Origin: DASQFQ01 sp038238015
GTDB lineage: Bacteria; Actinomycetota; Thermoleophilia; Solirubrobacterales; Solirubrobacteraceae
Assembly (NCBI GenBank): GCA_038238015.1
Contig: JBBRYA010000006.1
Location: 28,500-92,499, forward strand
Length of the DNA: 64,000 nt
Reading direction: 5' to 3'
Shown here in pieces: positions 1-7,562 of the stretch (its first letter is position 1; every line of letters begins with the position of its first letter). The translations under genes were made by a program, and so were the position numbers. The notes beneath the pieces are model-generated. The model saw only the letters and a list, made by a program, of their open reading frames with translations, did not search any database and had not been told where the DNA came from.

Positions 1-2
1 AG

Positions 3-269
3 CGCTTCACGTCCACGCTGCTGCGCGAAGGGCTCGTCTCCGTGGTGGCCTCCGACGCCCATGACACGCGGCGGCGCCCTCCCGGCCTGAACGCCGGCTT
101 CCGCGCGCTCGAGCGCGAGCTGCCCGGCCTCAGCGCGCAACAGCCGTGGATGACCGAGCAGGTGCCGGCGGCCATCCTTGCGGGCGAGCCGCTGCCCGAG
201 AAGCCCCCGCTGCCCGAGCCGCCCCCCGGCCTGCTGCGGGGGCTGCGGCGGCTGCGCTTCAGAGCTTGA
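3..269 (+). CDS. C-terminal part of a CpsB/CapC-like PHP-domain tyrosine phosphatase (5' end cut by window)
   Basis: The open frame runs in from the left edge without a start, so only about 88 residues are seen. They contain the motif VVASDAHD followed by RRPP and a helical stretch, which matches the end of the PHP barrel in CpsB/YwqE-type manganese-dependent tyrosine phosphatases, where the Asp and His of SDAH bind metal. These enzymes usually dephosphorylate tyrosine kinases that control polysaccharide export. The tail is proline- and arginine-rich (PPLPEPPPG) and low in complexity. The stop overlaps the end of a tiny convergent membrane gene by 11 bp. A histidinol-phosphatase-like PHP protein is the alternative; the missing N-terminus would decide. 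Confidence 0.6.
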   Translation, partial: RFTSTLLREGLVSVVASDAHDTRRRPPGLNAGFRALERELPGLSAQQPWMTEQVPAAILAGEPLPEKPPLPEPPPGLLRGLRRLRFRA

Positions 270-342
270 CGATCGCGATCACGGTGCTGATCAGCACGAG
301 CACGACGATCGCGACCTGCATCCAGAAGAGAAAGGGCGACAC
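259..342 (-). CDS. 27-residue single-span membrane miniprotein
   Basis: A GTG-initiated frame encodes 27 residues: a short polar start (MSPFLFW), an uninterrupted hydrophobic stretch rich in Val, Ile and Leu of about 18 residues, and a final Lys-Leu. That is the layout of a one-pass membrane peptide. A GGAAGG ribosome-binding sequence lies 3 nt before the GTG. It converges on the phosphatase gene and overlaps its last 11 bp. I do not recognise a family. The call rests on composition and the ribosome-binding site only, so a chance frame is possible. Confidence 0.35.
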   Translation of the reverse strand: MSPFLFWMQVAIVVLVLISTVIAIVKL

Positions 343-385
343 GGGCCTTCCAATCTAGTGGGCTCGGCCGTGAGCTCTGGGCATA

Positions 386-460
386 ACCCGGCGTAGTCCG
401 GGTCGTGTCTGCCGGTCAACGGCATCCGGAAGCATGCTGGTGGCACGTGACCGGATGCCG
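386..460. repeat. Two nested inverted repeats in a 211-bp gap
   Basis: The gap between the miniprotein and the stress-protein-like gene contains ACCCGG/CCGGGT (386-391 and 398-403, 6-nt loop) and then CGGCATCCGG/CCGGATGCCG (420-429 and 451-460, 21-nt loop). The second, perfect over 10 bp, could act as a terminator for the leftward gene that ends at 554, although no T-tract follows. Apart from these stems I see nothing in the gap, and no known riboswitch or RNA consensus. Confidence 0.4.
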
Positions 461-553
461 GGTGCCGCGAGGCGAAGCCGGTGGCGAGCCCTCAGGGCGA
501 GACAGAACGCGGGCCGGGCCAGTCGGAATGCTCAGAACTCGCGGACGGGTCCA

Positions 554-1003
554 CTAGAGGGCGGCCTCGTCGCGGCTGCCGGCGGTCACGACGGTCACGG
601 GCAGGTCGAGGGCGGCGAGCTTGCTCGGCAGGTCCAGATGCAGCCAGCGCGAGACCCGCGTGGGCAGCGTCGAGAGGATGACCTCGTCGAAGCCGTGCAC
701 GTTGATGGCGTCGTGGATCGCGGTCAGGGGGTCGACGTCGCCGACCAGCCCCTCGACCCGGCCGCCCGCCGCCTGCTCGAGCAGCGGCAGCGCCAGCTCG
801 AGCGTCGCGGTGGCATCCACGTCCCCGCCGTGGCTCTCGGGGTCGGCGATGCGCTCGAGCCCGCTGACGGTGCTGGGGATGAGCAGCGTGAACGCGCACG
901 GCCCGGCTCCGGCTCGCTCGCGCACGGCGTCGAGCAGGCCCGGTGTGGCGGCGGTGCGGTTGGCCACGACGAGCACGCGGGTGGGCTGGGCGGAGGACTC
1001 CAT
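554..1003 (-). CDS. Universal-stress-protein-like small protein
   Basis: The 149-residue product starts with an alpha/beta strand (RVLVVANRTA) and contains LLIPSTVSGL, a helix with LPLLEQAAGG, and a distal DEVILSTLP segment. This pattern is common in actinobacterial one-domain proteins related to the universal stress protein/Rossmann-like fold, and the DEVILSTLP strand matches their beta-4 region. The start chosen is the ATG preceded by AAAGGAG at 5-nt spacing; an in-frame ATG six codons upstream would place that site inside the coding sequence. The nucleotide-binding GxxGS(x)9GS signature of ATP-binding Usp proteins is not obvious, so ligand binding is uncertain. It lies just upstream of a same-strand SDR gene's end, with a 48-bp gap. 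Confidence 0.6.
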   Translation of the reverse strand: MESSAQPTRVLVVANRTAATPGLLDAVRERAGAGPCAFTLLIPSTVSGLERIADPESHGGDVDATATLELALPLLEQAAGGRVEGLVGDVDPLTAIHDAINVHGFDEVILSTLPTRVSRWLHLDLPSKLAALDLPVTVVTAGSRDEAAL

Positions 1004-1051
1004 CGGAACTCCTTTGCTCATAGGACGACCCTGTGCGACGAGTCTCCCAGC

Positions 1052-1966
1052 TCAGCGGCGCAGGCGCAGGCGCAGCAGGCCGAGCAGGCTCGGGCGCCCC
1101 CAGCCGGAGCCCGGCCGCCCGTCGCCCTGGGACTCCCAGAGCCCGCCGGGCTGCTCGGCGGGCTCGTGGCCGCTGCGGTAGTAGCGCGACACGAGGCGGA
1201 GCACGGGCTCGGCCACCGGGCGCGCCACCGCGTAGCCGAGCTCGATCACGCGCGCCTCCAGGCCGACGGTGATCTCGAAGCGCGGGCGCTCTGCCTGGGC
1301 GACGAGCGCCCGCGCGATCGCCTCGGCGGTGTAGCGGTCTGGAGGATGGCGGGCGCGCCTGCCGTTGACGCTCGAGATGTTCTCCCACAGCGGGGTGGCG
1401 ACGGCGCCCGGGTGCACGGTGGCGATCTGGACTCGGCTGCCGCTCTCGGCGAGCTCGATGCGCAGCGTGTTCAGGAAGCCGCGCAGGGCGTGCTTGGACG
1501 CCGCGTAGGAGGAGAAGTTCGGGAGCGGCACCCGCGCCATGATCGACCCGGTGACCACGACCGTCCCGGCGGTGCGCTCGAGGTGGGGCAGGGAGGCGCG
1601 AATCACGTTGACCGCGCCGAGGAACGTGACCGCCACCGTGCGCTCGAAGTCCTCGGGCGGGACGTCGACGAAGTCGCCGAACACCATCGCGGCGGCGTTT
1701 GACACCAGCACGTCAAGCCCGCCGAGCACGTCGACCGCCTCCTGCACCGCGGCCTCGACGGCCGCGCGGTCGGCGAGGTCGGCTGGCAGCACGAGCACCT
1801 GGACGCCGTGCCGGCGGGCGCGCTCGGCGACCACCTCCAGGCCCTCGCGGCCGCGCGCGAGCAGGGCGAGGTCTGAGCCCTCCTGGGCGAACAGCTCCGC
1901 GGCGGCCGCCCCGATGCCGCTGGAGGCGCCGGTGATCAGCGTGCGTGAGCCCCGGAGCGTGGTCAT
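1052..1966 (-). CDS. Short-chain dehydrogenase/reductase, membrane-tail type
   Basis: A classical SDR of 304 residues. It shows the cofactor motif TGASSGIG near residue 15, the NAA strand motif (SNAAA), the catalytic Ser in TGSIM and the YAASK catalytic pair. After the Rossmann domain comes an extension of about 70 residues ending in an arginine-rich tail (LLRLRLRR). These enzymes oxidise or reduce alcohols/ketones with NAD(P)(H); the substrate cannot be read from the sequence. The frame stays open upstream into the CAP gene region, but MTTLRGSRTL is the normal SDR start. The gap to the upstream CAP gene on the same strand is 76 bp. Confidence 0.85.
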   Translation of the reverse strand: MTTLRGSRTLITGASSGIGAAAAELFAQEGSDLALLARGREGLEVVAERARRHGVQVLVLPADLADRAAVEAAVQEAVDVLGGLDVLVSNAAAMVFGDFVDVPPEDFERTVAVTFLGAVNVIRASLPHLERTAGTVVVTGSIMARVPLPNFSSYAASKHALRGFLNTLRIELAESGSRVQIATVHPGAVATPLWENISSVNGRRARHPPDRYTAEAIARALVAQAERPRFEITVGLEARVIELGYAVARPVAEPVLRLVSRYYRSGHEPAEQPGGLWESQGDGRPGSGWGRPSLLGLLRLRLRR

Positions 1967-2042
1967 CGTGGGCTTACCCGGCAAGGCGCGCGCCGGGATC
2001 ACCCGCCGCCGCCGAGTCGGCGCGGCGCAACTAGTGGGCCCG

Positions 2043-2936
2043 CTAGCTCGTGCCGAGGCCCGCGGTGCGGGCCTGAGCGGCGACGCGGCCGCGCACGGAG
2101 GCGCGGCGTCCGTGCGGCGAGAGCGCGATGCGGGCGCGGCGGCTCGAGGCGCGGCGAGCCACGCTGCGGCGGTGGCGCGCGGCGGCCCCGGGGTGGGTGA
2201 CGACGCCGAACTCCGTCGCGAAGGTCGCGCCCGAGGCTCCGCTGGAGGGGTTGCCGGCGACGACGCCGAGCCCGACCTCGCGGTAGTCGGCGCGCAGGAT
2301 GTTCGCCCGGTGCCCCGCCGACGCCATCCAGGCGTGGACGATGGCGTTCGGAGTGCCGAGCTCGCCCGTGCCCCAGGCCAGGTTCTCGCCGACGGTCCAC
2401 TGCCCGCCGCCGTCCAGGTAGCCCGCCGCGCGGATGCGGTCGGCGAGCTGGGAGCCATCGCGGCCGGTATGGGAGAAGAAGGAGCGCGCGACCATGTCCC
2501 CGGCGTAGCCGATCGCGGCGCGCTGGAGCTCGGTGTGGACGCGCAGCACGCCGAGGCCGCGGTCGGTGCGCTCGGCGTTGACGAGGCAGAGGGTCGCCTC
2601 CGCGACGGTGGTCAGGTTGGTCGCATCGGGCAGCAGGTCGCCGTTCGGGCAGCCGGCGGCGGCGCCGATGCCCTCGTGCGCGTTGGGAGCGGCTGCCTCC
2701 GGGAGCAGGCGGCCGCCGCGCGAGAGCGGGCGCTCGGGCGTGGTGCTGCCGTCGGTGGTCGCGTCGCCGATCCGGCCGTCGGTCGCGCCGACCTGCAGCC
2801 CCGCGCCGGGCGCAGCGGCTCGCGGCGCAGGCGCGCCGGTGGCGGGGCCTGACCCGGCTCCCGGGGCCGAGCCGCAGCCGGCCAGCCCGAGCAGGGCGAT
2901 GGCGGCGAGGCCGGCGAGACGTGCGGAACGAGTCAC
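2043..2936 (-). CDS. CAP-domain (SCP/PR-1-like) lipoprotein
   Basis: The 297-residue protein begins with a lipoprotein signal peptide: MTRSARLAGL, a hydrophobic run, then the lipobox LAGC. A Gly/Ala/Pro-rich linker leads to a CAP domain at about residues 105-235 containing LCLVNAERTDRGL, the His in FFSHTGRDG, GENLAWG, and the second His in WMASAGHRANIL, which are the conserved CAP cavity residues. Bacterial CAP proteins of this kind are surface-exposed; their biochemical activity is mostly unknown. The last about 55 residues are arginine-rich and unlike the domain. The GTG start is supported by AAGGGA 5 nt upstream. Confidence 0.85.
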   Translation of the reverse strand: MTRSARLAGLAAIALLGLAGCGSAPGAGSGPATGAPAPRAAAPGAGLQVGATDGRIGDATTDGSTTPERPLSRGGRLLPEAAAPNAHEGIGAAAGCPNGDLLPDATNLTTVAEATLCLVNAERTDRGLGVLRVHTELQRAAIGYAGDMVARSFFSHTGRDGSQLADRIRAAGYLDGGGQWTVGENLAWGTGELGTPNAIVHAWMASAGHRANILRADYREVGLGVVAGNPSSGASGATFATEFGVVTHPGAAARHRRSVARRASSRRARIALSPHGRRASVRGRVAAQARTAGLGTS

Positions 2937-3004
2937 GTTCCCTTCATCGCGCGTTGGCGCCCGGAGCTTGATGGGACATCCGGCCAGGAAGGGCCGCCGG
3001 CGCT

Positions 3005-3991
3005 TCAGCCGCCGTAGACCCCCGGCGCCGCGCGCCAGGCCCGCGGGCCGAGCGCGACGAACGCCTCGACGACCTCGGGGTCGAACTGGGTGCCCGCGCC
3101 GGCGCGGATCTCCTCGGCAGCGTCCTCCACGGTCCAGGACTCCTTGTAGGGGCGCTCGTTGACCAGCACGTCGAAGACGTCCGCGACGTGGACGAGGCGC
3201 CCCGCAAGCGGGATGTCGTCCGCCACGAGCCCGTCGGGGTAGCCGGTGCCGTCCCAGCGCTCGTGGTGGGAGCGGGCGATCTGCTCGGCCACGTCCAGCA
3301 GCTCGGAGTCGCTGTCGGCCAGCACGCGCGCGCCCGCTTCGGCGTGGGTCATGACCACCTCGAACTCCTCCGGCTCGAGCCGGCCAGGCTTGAGGAGGAT
3401 GGAGTCGGGGATCGCGATCTTGCCGAGGTCGTGCAGCGGGGCGGCGTGGCGGATCCGCGCCACCGCGGCGTCAGAGACCCCGAGATGCGCGCCCAGGCGC
3501 GCTGCGAGCCCCGCCACCCGCTCGGTGTGCTCGCGGGTGTTGTCGTCGCGGTACTCGGCCGCGAGCGCGAGCCGGCGCAGGACGTCCAGCCGCGCCGCCT
3601 CGACGTCGCGTCCCCGCCCGACGGTGAGCGCGGCGAGGGCGGACTCGAGCTCGCGCGCCCTCCGCTCGAGCGCCGCGCGGTCCAGGAACGAGCGCAGGCG
3701 CCGCACCGCCTCGGAACCCGCCTCGCCCTGGCTGAGCTCGCCGGCCGCCACGAGCGCGGGCCCGGTACCGAGCGCGAGCGGGTCGAGCAGGCCGCGCAGC
3801 TCGCCCTCGACCCCGCCGAGGGCCACGATCACGTCGGGCGCGAGGCGCGCGACCGCCTGGGCCGCCGCCTCGGAATCCTCGGCGAGGCTGACCTTCGCGG
3901 CCCCGGCGGCGAGCTGCTTTGAAAGCTTTCGAGCCGCGTCGGCGTCCCCGCCCGCGATCAGCACACGGGTACCGGCCAGCGCGTCGTCCAT
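3005..3991 (-). CDS. HD-GYP domain phosphodiesterase with degenerate N-terminal receiver
   Basis: Residues 8-115 have the alternating pattern of a response-regulator receiver (TRVLIAGGDADAA; PDVIVALGG), but the acidic pair is reduced and the phospho-acceptor Asp is replaced by Ala at about residue 57, so it should not be phosphorylated. A helical linker (about 100-140) joins an HD-GYP domain with HDLGKI (187-192) and HHERWDGTGYPDG (242-254), both intact, predicting c-di-GMP hydrolysis. The start is given as MDDALAGTR; upstream in-frame ATGs would overlap the divergent kinase start. The kinase start is only 10 bp away, so the promoters must lie within each other's coding sequence or the mRNAs are leaderless. 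Confidence 0.85.
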   Translation of the reverse strand: MDDALAGTRVLIAGGDADAARKLSKQLAAGAAKVSLAEDSEAAAQAVARLAPDVIVALGGVEGELRGLLDPLALGTGPALVAAGELSQGEAGSEAVRRLRSFLDRAALERRARELESALAALTVGRGRDVEAARLDVLRRLALAAEYRDDNTREHTERVAGLAARLGAHLGVSDAAVARIRHAAPLHDLGKIAIPDSILLKPGRLEPEEFEVVMTHAEAGARVLADSDSELLDVAEQIARSHHERWDGTGYPDGLVADDIPLAGRLVHVADVFDVLVNERPYKESWTVEDAAEEIRAGAGTQFDPEVVEAFVALGPRAWRAAPGVYGG

Positions 3992-4001
3992 AATCGGGAT
4001 C

Positions 4002-5363
4002 ATGGCGGACACGGCAGATCAGCGCCTCGGCACCGAGATCGCCGGGTACCGGATCGAGGAGCGCATCGGGCGGGGCGGCATGGGCGTCGTCTACCGCGCC
4101 CAGCACATGAACCTGCGCCGCCGCGCGGCGATCAAGATCATCGCGCCCGAGCTGGCCGACGCGCGCGGCTTTCGCACGCGCTTCATCCGCGAGGCGCGCA
4201 TCTCCGCCGCGCTGCAGCACCCGAACATCGTCACCGTCTACGACGCCGGTCAGTCCGGGGAGACGCTGTACATCGCGATGCAGTTCATCCGCGGCGCCGA
4301 CCTCGCCGCCGTGCTCGCCGCCGAGACCCGCCTGCGCCCCTACCGCGCGATCGACGTCTGCCGCCAGGTCGGCTCGGCGCTCGACGCCGCGCACGCGATG
4401 GGGCTGATCCATCGCGACGTCAAGCCCGGCAACGTGCTGCTCGAGGGCCGCCGCGCCTACCTGACCGACTTCGGCCTGACCAAGCGCACCGGCTCGACCA
4501 AGGAGGCGCTCACCCAGGCGGGCGAGCTCGTCGGCACGATCCACTACGTGGCCCCCGAGCAGATCGAGGGCGCGCAGGTCGACGCGCGCACCGACGTCTA
4601 CTCGCTGGCCTGCCTGCTGTTCCACTGCCTGGTCGGCGAGGTGCCGTTCGCGCGCGACAACGACGTCGCGGTCATCTACGCCCACCTGTCAGAGACCCCG
4701 CCGAAGGTCACCGACCTGCGCCCGGAGCTGCCCGCTGGCCTGGACGCCGTGATCGCCAAGGGCCTGGACAAGTCACCCGACCGCCGCTTTCAGTCCTGCG
4801 GTGACCTGATGTCGGCGGCGCGCGTCGTGATCGACGCCGCCGGCCCGCTGGCCGACACCGTGCCGGGCCGCGGCGTGCCGCTGGGCGGCGACGCGCCCGA
4901 CGTCGCCACCGCGGTCGGCCGCCGGGTCCCCGGCGCCGGGGACGGCGAATCGGTGGGCACCGTGACGGGGATGGAAGTGCCCGAGCGCCGGGCGCGGATG
5001 CTTCTCGCCGGGGTGGACGGCAGCACGCGCGCGCTCGTCCACATCGCGGTCGGCGACGCGTGCGAGATCGAGGAGGCGCCCGACGGCGAGCACGTGCTCG
5101 AGCTCGCGCGCGAGCGCCGTCCCGACCTCGTGCTGCTCGACTGGAACGCGGCCGCGCTGGCGGCTCGCGACGTACTCGAGGAGCTGCGCGCCGACGCCGT
5201 CACGCGCGAGGCCAAGGTGCTGCTGGTGGTCAAGGACAAGCAGAGCCGCACCCGCGAGGTCGCGCGGGCCGGCGCTGACGAGACGCTGGCGACCCCGTTC
5301 TCGCCGCTGCAGCTCCAGGTCAAGCTGCGCAAGCTGCTGGGCGCCGACGCCGTCGCAAGATGA
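4002..5363 (+). CDS. Ser/Thr protein kinase fused to a C-terminal degenerate receiver domain
   Basis: The 453-residue protein has a complete Hanks-type kinase: GRGGMG (23-28), catalytic Lys45, HRDVKPGN (Asp139), DFG (156-158) and APE (184-186). There is no transmembrane segment and no PASTA domain, unlike PknB, so it is probably cytosolic. Residues 331-453 form a receiver-like domain with the acceptor Asp380 retained (LVLLDWN), but the acidic pair is reduced to GVDG, the switch Thr/Ser is Val, and the invariant Lys of the KPF motif is Thr431 (ATPF). The normal phosphotransfer chemistry is therefore doubtful. The next gene, 10 bp downstream, encodes an FHA-domain protein, the usual reader of kinase phosphothreonine. 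Confidence 0.9.
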   Translation: MADTADQRLGTEIAGYRIEERIGRGGMGVVYRAQHMNLRRRAAIKIIAPELADARGFRTRFIREARISAALQHPNIVTVYDAGQSGETLYIAMQFIRGADLAAVLAAETRLRPYRAIDVCRQVGSALDAAHAMGLIHRDVKPGNVLLEGRRAYLTDFGLTKRTGSTKEALTQAGELVGTIHYVAPEQIEGAQVDARTDVYSLACLLFHCLVGEVPFARDNDVAVIYAHLSETPPKVTDLRPELPAGLDAVIAKGLDKSPDRRFQSCGDLMSAARVVIDAAGPLADTVPGRGVPLGGDAPDVATAVGRRVPGAGDGESVGTVTGMEVPERRARMLLAGVDGSTRALVHIAVGDACEIEEAPDGEHVLELARERRPDLVLLDWNAAALAARDVLEELRADAVTREAKVLLVVKDKQSRTREVARAGADETLATPFSPLQLQVKLRKLLGADAVAR

Positions 5364-5373
5364 CCGCCGCGCC

Positions 5374-6753
5374 GTGTGGCTGACGGTCCTGTCCGGCGCG
5401 GACGCCGGGCGGATCGTCGAGGTGCGCGCGCCGGCTCCCGGTGAGCCGTTCGTGCTCGGCCGCGTGCAGGGCTGCGACCTGGTGGTGCGCGACGAGGGCG
5501 CGTCGCGCCGGCACGCCGAACTCTGGGTGGAGGAGGGCGGGCTGCTCCTGCGCGACCTCGGCTCGGCCAACGGCACCTGCGTCGACGGGCGCCGGGTTGA
5601 CGAGGTGGTGCTCACCGGCGGCGAGGAGCTGCGGATCGCCGGCGTCGACATCGGCGTGGACCGCGAGCGCCCCGCCGAGCCCGCGCCCGCAGCCGCGAGC
5701 TGGTCGCTCGTCGGCCGCCTCGTCGATGACCGCCACCGCGCCCGCCGCACGACCTCCCTCGCGCTGGCGGCCGCCGCGCTCGCACTGGCGGTGGTCGCGG
5801 TCGTGCTGCTGACGCGCGGGGGCGGCGACGACGGCGACGTCCCCGCGGTTGTCCGAACGCTCACTCCCTCGACGGTGCTCGTCGAGGCCAGCCGCGACGG
5901 GCGGCGGTCGGCGACGGGCACGGGCTGGGTGCTCGACGCGGGCGCCGGGCTGATCGTGACCGCCGCGCACGTCGTGAACTCGGGCGAGCGCTACCAGGTC
6001 GGCCGCGACGGCCAGGCGCGCCCGGCGCGGCTCGTGGCCAGCGCGCCCTGCGAGGACCTCGCGGTGCTGCACGTGTCCGGCGTGGCGGGGCTGCGGAACG
6101 CGGCCACCGGCTCGCGGCGCGGGCTCGAGCAGGGGGAGACCGTCGTGGCGCTGGGCTACCCGGCCGGCGCCGGGTCGACCGACACGCCGACGGCGACGCG
6201 CGGGGTCGTCTCGGCCACGGGCACCGCGTTTCGCGACCCCGCCGCGGACGTTCCGAAGTACCCGCTCGCGGTTCTGACCGACACCGCGCTGAACCCGGGC
6301 AACTCCGGCGGCCCGCTGGCCGACCTCGACGGTCGCGTGGTGGGGATCAACGCGGCGGCGCGCACGACCGGGTCCGACGGCCGGCCGCTCGAGGGCCAGA
6401 ACTACGCGATCGCGATGGAGCGCGCGCAGACGGTGATCGGCCGGCTGCGGCGCGGGCGCTCGCTCGGATGGACGGGGGCGACGCTCGGCTACCCGACCGT
6501 CGCCGAGCTGCGCGACCGCCGGCTGCCGCCCGGCCTGTACCTGACCGGCGCGGTCCCGGGCACGCCCGCCGCCCGCGCGCACCTCGGCGGTCGCGGGGAG
6601 CTGCTGGCCGGGATCGATGGCCGGGCCCTCGACGCGTCGCTGTCGTCCTACTGCGCCGCGATCGCCGGCCGGCGCAGCGGCGACCGCGTGCGGCTCACGC
6701 TCGCGCGCCCGGGCGGCGGCGGCACGCGCGAGGTGACGGTGGCGCTGGCGTGA
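5374..6753 (+). CDS. FHA domain-transmembrane-trypsin-like (S1C) serine protease-PDZ protein
   Basis: The 459-residue protein has an N-terminal FHA domain (about 25-95: LGR, SRRH 44-47, NG 66-67), which binds phosphothreonine in the cytosol. One hydrophobic span (about 128-147) follows, then an HtrA-like protease domain outside the membrane with triad His199 (TAAH), Asp228 (EDLAVL) and Ser311 (NPGNSGGP). The last about 95 residues look PDZ-like (GLYLTGAVPGTPAA; GGRGELLAGIDG). Domain order and topology suggest that phosphorylation inside the cell is coupled to proteolysis outside. GTG start, 10 bp after the kinase stop; the next gene overlaps by 4 bp, so the three genes look like one operon. 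Confidence 0.88.
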   Translation: MWLTVLSGADAGRIVEVRAPAPGEPFVLGRVQGCDLVVRDEGASRRHAELWVEEGGLLLRDLGSANGTCVDGRRVDEVVLTGGEELRIAGVDIGVDRERPAEPAPAAASWSLVGRLVDDRHRARRTTSLALAAAALALAVVAVVLLTRGGGDDGDVPAVVRTLTPSTVLVEASRDGRRSATGTGWVLDAGAGLIVTAAHVVNSGERYQVGRDGQARPARLVASAPCEDLAVLHVSGVAGLRNAATGSRRGLEQGETVVALGYPAGAGSTDTPTATRGVVSATGTAFRDPAADVPKYPLAVLTDTALNPGNSGGPLADLDGRVVGINAAARTTGSDGRPLEGQNYAIAMERAQTVIGRLRRGRSLGWTGATLGYPTVAELRDRRLPPGLYLTGAVPGTPAARAHLGGRGELLAGIDGRALDASLSSYCAAIAGRRSGDRVRLTLARPGGGGTREVTVALA

Positions 6754-7334
6754 GCGCACCGGCGCCGCTCGCGGTCGTGCTGGCCGGCGGCCGCTCGGCG
6801 CGCATGGGCCGGCCGAAGGCGGGCGTCGAGCTGGCCGGGCGGCCGCTCGCGGCGTGGGTGCTGGCCGCGGCGGCGGAGGCCGGGCTCGAGGCCGTCGTGG
6901 TGGCGAAGCCGGGCAGCGTGCTCCCGGCGCTCGGCGTCGCGGTCTGGCACGAGCCCGAGGCGGCTTCGCATCCGCTGGCCGGGCTCGTCGCCGCACTCGA
7001 GCGCGCTGCGCCACGCGCGGTCCTCGCGCTGGCCTGCGACATGCCGTTCGTCGCGCCCGGGCTCCTGCGGGCGCTCGCGGCGCTTGACGCGGTGGCCGGC
7101 GCGGCGCGCGCCGGCGGGCGCCTGCATCCGTTCCCCGGGCGCTACGCGCCCTCGGCGCTCGGCCCGCTCCGCGACGGACTGGCTCGTGAGGCGCCGGTGC
7201 GCGAGGTGCTCGCGGCCCTCGAGCCGGTGATCCTGGAGGAGGCGGAGCTGCGTGCCTACGGAGATCCCGCGCGCATGCTGCTCGGCGTCAACGACCCGGA
7301 GGCGCTGCGGCGGGCGGAGGCTCAGGCGCGCTGA
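6750..7334 (+). CDS. mobA: MobA-like molybdenum cofactor nucleotidyltransferase
   Basis: The 194-residue product has the nucleotidyltransferase signature LAGGRSARMGRPK near the start, followed by a Rossmann-like domain with the metal-binding LACDMPFV motif. MobA attaches GMP to molybdopterin to form the bis-MGD cofactor of molybdoenzymes. Length agrees with stand-alone MobA. The GTG start overlaps the protease stop (GTGA). The related CTP-transferring MocA, or another small sugar-nucleotide transferase, cannot be excluded because no other molybdenum cofactor gene is in the window; the short downstream DUF6457 gene, convergent with it, is often near such genes. Confidence 0.75.
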   Translation: MSAPAPLAVVLAGGRSARMGRPKAGVELAGRPLAAWVLAAAAEAGLEAVVVAKPGSVLPALGVAVWHEPEAASHPLAGLVAALERAAPRAVLALACDMPFVAPGLLRALAALDAVAGAARAGGRLHPFPGRYAPSALGPLRDGLAREAPVREVLAALEPVILEEAELRAYGDPARMLLGVNDPEALRRAEAQAR

Positions 7335-7539
7335 GCGCCGCGGCCAGCTCCTGTGCCCGGGCGAGCGGCATCCCCGCCGTCGCGGCCAGCCAGCACGCGA
7401 CGGGGGCGGCGCGGCGCTCGGAGGCGTGCGCCGCGACCGAGGCCAGCTCGAGGATCGCCTGCACCTCGCCTGCCTCGGGCTCTGGCAGCCCGAGCGCGGC
7501 GGCGTACTGCGCGATCCACTGCTCCGCGGTCGGCGTCAC
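7288..7539 (-). CDS. DUF6457 family small protein
   Basis: An 83-residue helical protein with EQWIAQYAAALGL near the start and then the conserved stretch VAAHASERRAAPVACWLAA, which I recognise as DUF6457. In actinobacteria these small proteins tend to accompany molybdenum-cofactor genes, consistent with the MobA-like gene whose 3' end it overlaps by 47 bp in the convergent direction. I chose the GTG start (MTPTAEQW); a TTG 11 codons upstream is possible but would overlap the divergent oxidase start at 7563. Function is unknown. Confidence 0.65.
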   Translation of the reverse strand: MTPTAEQWIAQYAAALGLPEPEAGEVQAILELASVAAHASERRAAPVACWLAATAGMPLARAQELAAALSAPEPPPAAAPPGR

Positions 7540-7562
7540 CTGACGGCAATAGCCTGCCGCGG

